The translations under genes were made by a program, and so were the position numbers. The notes below the pieces were generated by a model. That model saw only the letters and a list, made by a program, of their open reading frames with translations, searched no databases and had not been told where the DNA came from. This document shows positions 62,101-64,000 of a DNA stretch of 64,000 nt, piece after piece; the first letter of the stretch is position 1; each line of letters starts with the position of its first letter. Source of the stretch: Erythrobacter sp. SG61-1L (lineage in GTDB: Bacteria > Pseudomonadota > Alphaproteobacteria > Sphingomonadales > Sphingomonadaceae). The stretch lies in contig NZ_JXQC01000003.1 in assembly GCF_001305965.1 (NCBI RefSeq), positions 1,758,451 through 1,822,450 on the forward strand. Direction: 5' to 3'.

Positions 62101-62290
62101 CGATAGTGATTGGCGTGGTACCACTCACATCCAGCACCACATCCTCATTCACCGCGATGTCCCCCGCCGTGGACGTGGCAAGGGCCGTAGTACTGTCGCT
62201 GGAGACAACCGTATCGGCCAAAGCCGGGCCGGCGATGGCCGAAGAAAGCATCGTGGTCAGGAGGATATGCTTGCGGACTGCGTGGATCAT
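59132..62290 (-). CDS. Autotransporter with beta-helix passenger and C-terminal beta-barrel
   Basis: The 1052-residue surface protein has a signal peptide (residues 1-25, ending GPALAD). A long passenger is built of short repeats with the theme IDNSGxI and VxGTVTIDGT (for example SGAIDNSGAITVEGLNSYGI), typical of right-handed beta-helices. A C-terminal autotransporter beta-domain covers about the last 270 residues and ends in the outer-membrane signature GLSIAF. Very acidic stretches (TDEDEDDDGVDDDEETAG) may bind calcium. The start ATG at 62290 has AGGTGA as ribosome site; an ATG 49 codons earlier is not preceded by a signal peptide. A role in adhesion or biofilm is inferred. Confidence 0.9.
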   Translation of the reverse strand: MIHAVRKHILLTTMLSSAIAGPALADTVVSSDSTTALATSTAGDIAVNEDVVLDVSGTTPITIDSNSSVSIGEDAVVEADDSDGRTAILVRDGTDFSIDNVGSIEVLEDFVPDDEDSNSIPDGPIAEATGRYGIHVQSGASSSGAIDNSGAITVEGLNSYGIAIDSNFTGDIDNSGTITVTGDYSTALFTQSVAGDIRLGGTITAVGEGAAGVDINGDVSGTVTIDGTINKARSYTTDDDDTLTLSRSDLRVEAPAVSIEGNVEGGIIVANRPYDLSSTDEDEDDDGVDDDEETAGAIASYGASPALVIGGTSDTEIGSATGRDGTYSLVIDGTVQSNTHYSSFDTTAVVIGGQGGSVTMADGIGVSGTVQATTNDASATALLINAGSIVPTLDNSGTIKAYVQSSGEGHVTAVKDASGTLSTVNNTGYIYATGSNEDERIALNLGANTSGVTIRQYLNDIDLASKEDEEAEEDYDPSSPTIYTAMVGDIVTGSGNDLFDISSGSVSGDTYFGAGDDRLLLSDDAIYVGDIYSAGGALEMSLSGTSGYYGAVDAAGEAAQITLTDSAVFSGSFANGEYVSVDVNGGTLVATEGETVSFDTLQVAADGSIGIIIDSDSGTNSSFDVNQATFADGSILTVGVTSLAGVDGTYEVLTAESLSGSPDLDLSDGFALPLLYTGTLTQSDTSITLDIRRRTSEELGLTGPQSQIFDAALAQAGEYSLLEASLLEAEDFDSLFGQFDGLMPDYAGGVFDFVTRASRLAARHISDPSTTYDVSPVSGWIEPLYFQGSKSADDTAGFKTQGYGLSLGLERDFGIGYLGLSFDYVGGSIKNGDLQDIGSEIYEIAGHWRLRKGPFAAFARASGMHAKLSSTRTFETTVDETDYSYSTEGSWGGWALSGMAGVTYDLAIGSRFSLRPKASVDYYWLKEDGYVEDGADMIDLTVGGRTSKASTAITTLTASYRFGRTTPDETPLTLELEGGRRSVLQSQLGSTTAAFEDGESFTLTPGTLKSGWTTEARLLAGGFDYTWLIGIGAEKTQGDVDLSARAGLSIAF

Positions 62291-62313
62291 CGGGTTCGTC
62301 ACCTGAATTGGGT

Positions 62314-62353
62314 GGCGCCCGGCGGCTCTGCGGACCACCGGGCGCCTGTTTTT
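62314..62353 (+). terminator. Terminator-like hairpin with T-run in the autotransporter leader
   Basis: GGCGCCCGG (62314-62322) and its exact complement CCGGGCGCC (62338-62346) form a strong stem, followed on the plus strand by TGTTTTT. No plus-strand gene ends here. On the minus strand the same stem would lie in the 5' leader of the autotransporter mRNA, 24 bp before its start codon. Confidence 0.55.
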
Positions 62354-62617
62354 CCGTGGCTGCAAGGATTGGACTTGCAGACAGCAGAGGAACGGCCGCC
62401 CGGTGCTGGAGCGGGGACGCTGCGGGAAGCCGTTCACAGGACTAAACGGGGTGGTGGGGCGAACCCTTCGGACCGGTCCGGAAAAAAGTCCGGTCAGCTT
62501 GCGTTAAGCCGACTGACGGGATTTCTACAGGCTCCGGCAGCAAAGCAAATTCAACGGGGCGCCTTGAGACTCTTCAGGCAAGACGGCCAGCATGGCGACA
62601 GCCCGCGCATCGCGCGC
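62354..62617. promoter_or_regulatory. Divergent region between autotransporter and ECF sigma gene
   Basis: These 264 bp hold no convincing gene. A perfect 12-bp palindrome CGGACCGGTCCG lies at 62469-62480, followed by AAAAAA and a further half-site GTCCGG. It lies about 140 bp before the sigma factor start and could be an operator or part of a promoter for either gene. Confidence 0.4.
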
Positions 62618-63217
62618 ATGGCTCAGAACGACGATCGCCGCGCAGGCTGCCCGTCGGATGACGATACGCGCCTCGTCGCCCTTGCCGGCAAAGGCAGCGT
62701 GGATGCCTTCACCATCATTGTGGAACGGCACAGCTCCGCCCTCTATCGCGTCGCCTACCGCATGCTGGGCGACGGGGCCGAGGCGGAAGACGTCGTGCAG
62801 GAGTGTTTCGCCCGCCTGTGGACGCAGGCCGCCAACTGGAGCGCGCGGGGCGCCGGGCTGGTCGGCTGGCTCCACCGGGTGACAATGAACCTGTGCCTCG
62901 ACCGGCTGCGCAAGAGCCGTCCGTCGTTCTGCGATACGCTCCCGGAAGTCCATGACGCTGCCCCGCTGGCGGATCGCCGTATCGAAGGATACGAAGCTCG
63001 CCTGGCGATTGAACGGGCGCTGGATGCCCTGCCGCCCCATTACCGTGCCGCCCTGGCGCTCAGCTATTTCGAAGGCTTCCCAAATTCTGTAGCCTGCGAC
63101 GCCATGGACATGAACCTGAAGGCCTTCGAATCCTTGCTCGTGCGCGCGCGGCGCCAGTTGCGCGGCCTGTTGGAATCGAGTGAGTTCTCGCTGGCCGACG
63201 TGGAATTCATGCCATGA
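62618..63217 (+). CDS. ECF-type RNA polymerase sigma factor
   Basis: The 199-residue sigma factor has region 2 (HSSALYRVAYRMLGDGAEAE, DVVQECFARLWTQAA; region 2.4 near GLVGWLHRVTMNLCLDRLRK) and region 4 (ERALDALPPHYRAALALSYF, NSVACDAMDMNLKAFESLLV). It directs transcription of an extracytoplasmic-response regulon. The ATG at 62618 begins MAQNDDRRAG; the frame is open further upstream. It overlaps the next gene, a putative anti-sigma factor, by 4 bp. The autotransporter gene is divergent and may be one of its targets. Confidence 0.93.
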   Translation: MAQNDDRRAGCPSDDDTRLVALAGKGSVDAFTIIVERHSSALYRVAYRMLGDGAEAEDVVQECFARLWTQAANWSARGAGLVGWLHRVTMNLCLDRLRKSRPSFCDTLPEVHDAAPLADRRIEGYEARLAIERALDALPPHYRAALALSYFEGFPNSVACDAMDMNLKAFESLLVRARRQLRGLLESSEFSLADVEFMP

Positions 63218-63984
63218 TCCCGCGTCAGAACGAGGCAGAGGCTGCGCTCGACCGGGCACTTTCACGCGCTTCGACCCCGCAGGTTCCTCCTGGCCTTGCC
63301 GGGCGAATTGTGGCCGATGTTACCCGCCTGCCCCAGGATGCGCCGGGCCTTGCCCGCGCTGACGCGTCCCGCTCACACGACGCAGGACGTGGACGGCTGG
63401 CGACCGCCTTCGCGATTTCAGCCGTACTGGCAATCGGCCTTCTGGGTACGGCGCTCATCACCCGCAGTGGCGAACGCGGAATGCCCCCGCCGGACCGGCT
63501 GCTGGCGGCAGACGCGCCGCGCCCGGCAGAACCCGGTCCACTCGTGCCCGAGGGCCAGCCCTCCCCTCTCGCCTCCGCGGACACGGTCTCCCCGAGAACT
63601 GCGGCTGCAAATAGCCGGGACAGCAGCTTGCCCATCGAAGCTGCGCCACCGGAAACCGCTGCTGCCCAGCCGAAAAGCGCCAGCCACACCACGCAAGTGT
63701 TGGCCGCCCAACCCGCGATTACCGCGCCGGCTTCCCTATCGCCGCCCCTCAAGGCACAGGAACCCGTGGAGCTTGCGCGTCAGGGTGACGCTGCCGCCCC
63801 ATCCGCGATTGGCCCGGTGGATCCCTCCGCTTCGCCCGCTCCGGTCTATGGCCCACCGGCCACACAGGGGCTTGGTGTGGCAGGCGGCAAGGCAAGCCCC
63901 CCCGCCACGCAAGGCCCACCGCGCGGCGAACCTGCTCACTCCGGCCCCGGCCCCAATCCGAGCGGCCCCGCCCACCCGTGGTAA
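63214..63984 (+). CDS. Putative membrane-anchored anti-sigma factor
   Basis: The 256-residue protein has a short cytoplasmic N-terminus (residues 1-60), one membrane helix (about 62-83, LATAFAISAVLAIGLLGTAL) and a long proline/alanine-rich periplasmic tail of about 170 residues without a recognised fold. No zinc-binding HxxxCxxC motif is visible. The 4-bp overlap with the ECF sigma gene and the single-helix topology are what support the anti-sigma call. The tail might span toward the cell wall or outer membrane. Confidence 0.7.
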   Translation: MIPRQNEAEAALDRALSRASTPQVPPGLAGRIVADVTRLPQDAPGLARADASRSHDAGRGRLATAFAISAVLAIGLLGTALITRSGERGMPPPDRLLAADAPRPAEPGPLVPEGQPSPLASADTVSPRTAAANSRDSSLPIEAAPPETAAAQPKSASHTTQVLAAQPAITAPASLSPPLKAQEPVELARQGDAAAPSAIGPVDPSASPAPVYGPPATQGLGVAGGKASPPATQGPPRGEPAHSGPGPNPSGPAHPW

Positions 63985-64000
63985 GTGGCCGTTGCGGGAA

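Noticed and set aside
60923..62617. N-terminal extension of the ECF sigma frame across the autotransporter gene
   Set aside because: The frame is open by chance opposite the autotransporter; sigma region 2 begins only after the ATG at 62618.
1..64000. CRISPR arrays, tRNA or rRNA genes, insertion sequences, integrases
   Set aside because: I looked for regular direct repeats, transposase or integrase motifs and RNA gene signatures on both strands and saw none.

Overview
The window is high-GC DNA with dense, overlapping operons. A TonB-dependent receptor next to a TPR-sulfotransferase, a TAT-exported carotenoid oxygenase, a PQQ dehydrogenase, a NodT-type RND efflux set and a large autotransporter together suggest an alphaproteobacterium of the Sphingomonadales (Novosphingobium/Sphingobium/Sphingomonas-like). 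That placement is inferred from gene content, not from a marker gene; no rRNA or tRNA gene was seen.

Layout. 1-6.9 kb (minus strand): the N-terminal part of a TonB-dependent receptor running off the left edge, a TPR-sulfotransferase, a NarL-type two-component pair and an MFS transporter. 7.2-22.4 kb (plus strand): one tightly coupled flagellar operon, flgF-flgG-flgA-flgH-flgI-flgB-flgC-fliE-fliF-(small unknown)-fliH-fliI-fliJ-fliK-flgD-flgE-fliM-like-fliN-fliO-fliP-fliA-TPR-unknown. 30.8-36.0 kb (minus strand): the remaining export-gate genes fliQ-fliR-flhB-flhA followed by a second TPR protein. The two flagellar blocks are separated by about 8 kb of unrelated cargo: an orphan ORF, an arsenic operon (arsR-arsC-ACR3-arsH), a TauD-type dioxygenase/amidohydrolase operon, and an unrecognised two-gene operon preceded by a small gene broken by two in-frame TGA codons. 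No fliG, motA/motB, flagellin, flgJ, flgK or flgL is visible in the window; they may lie elsewhere.

36.3-48.2 kb: an operon of three predicted exported proteins (carotenoid/lignostilbene oxygenase, PQQ dehydrogenase with C-terminal cytochrome c, SnoaL-like protein), a FucP-type sugar transporter, and a tripartite RND efflux operon. 48.2-57.9 kb: a LacI regulator and a signalling block (CheY-like regulator, PAS histidine kinase, receiver-GGDEF-EAL, PAS-GGDEF-EAL-PilZ, free-standing GAF protein). 57.9-64 kb: divergent Lrp and MarR regulators, an autotransporter, and an ECF sigma factor with a putative membrane-bound anti-sigma factor.

The most notable unannotated signals are: (i) a 17-bp palindrome ACCTCC-N5-GGAGGT found in front of both flagellar operons and, by eye, nowhere else in the window, suggesting a shared regulator site; (ii) a reduced flagellar rotor (short FliF, a small unknown protein in the fliG position, a FliM-like protein with little beyond a SpoA domain); (iii) the unrecognised module at 28.7-30.7 kb; and (iv) a 10-bp element repeated in mirror image in the leaders of the divergent lrp/marR genes.
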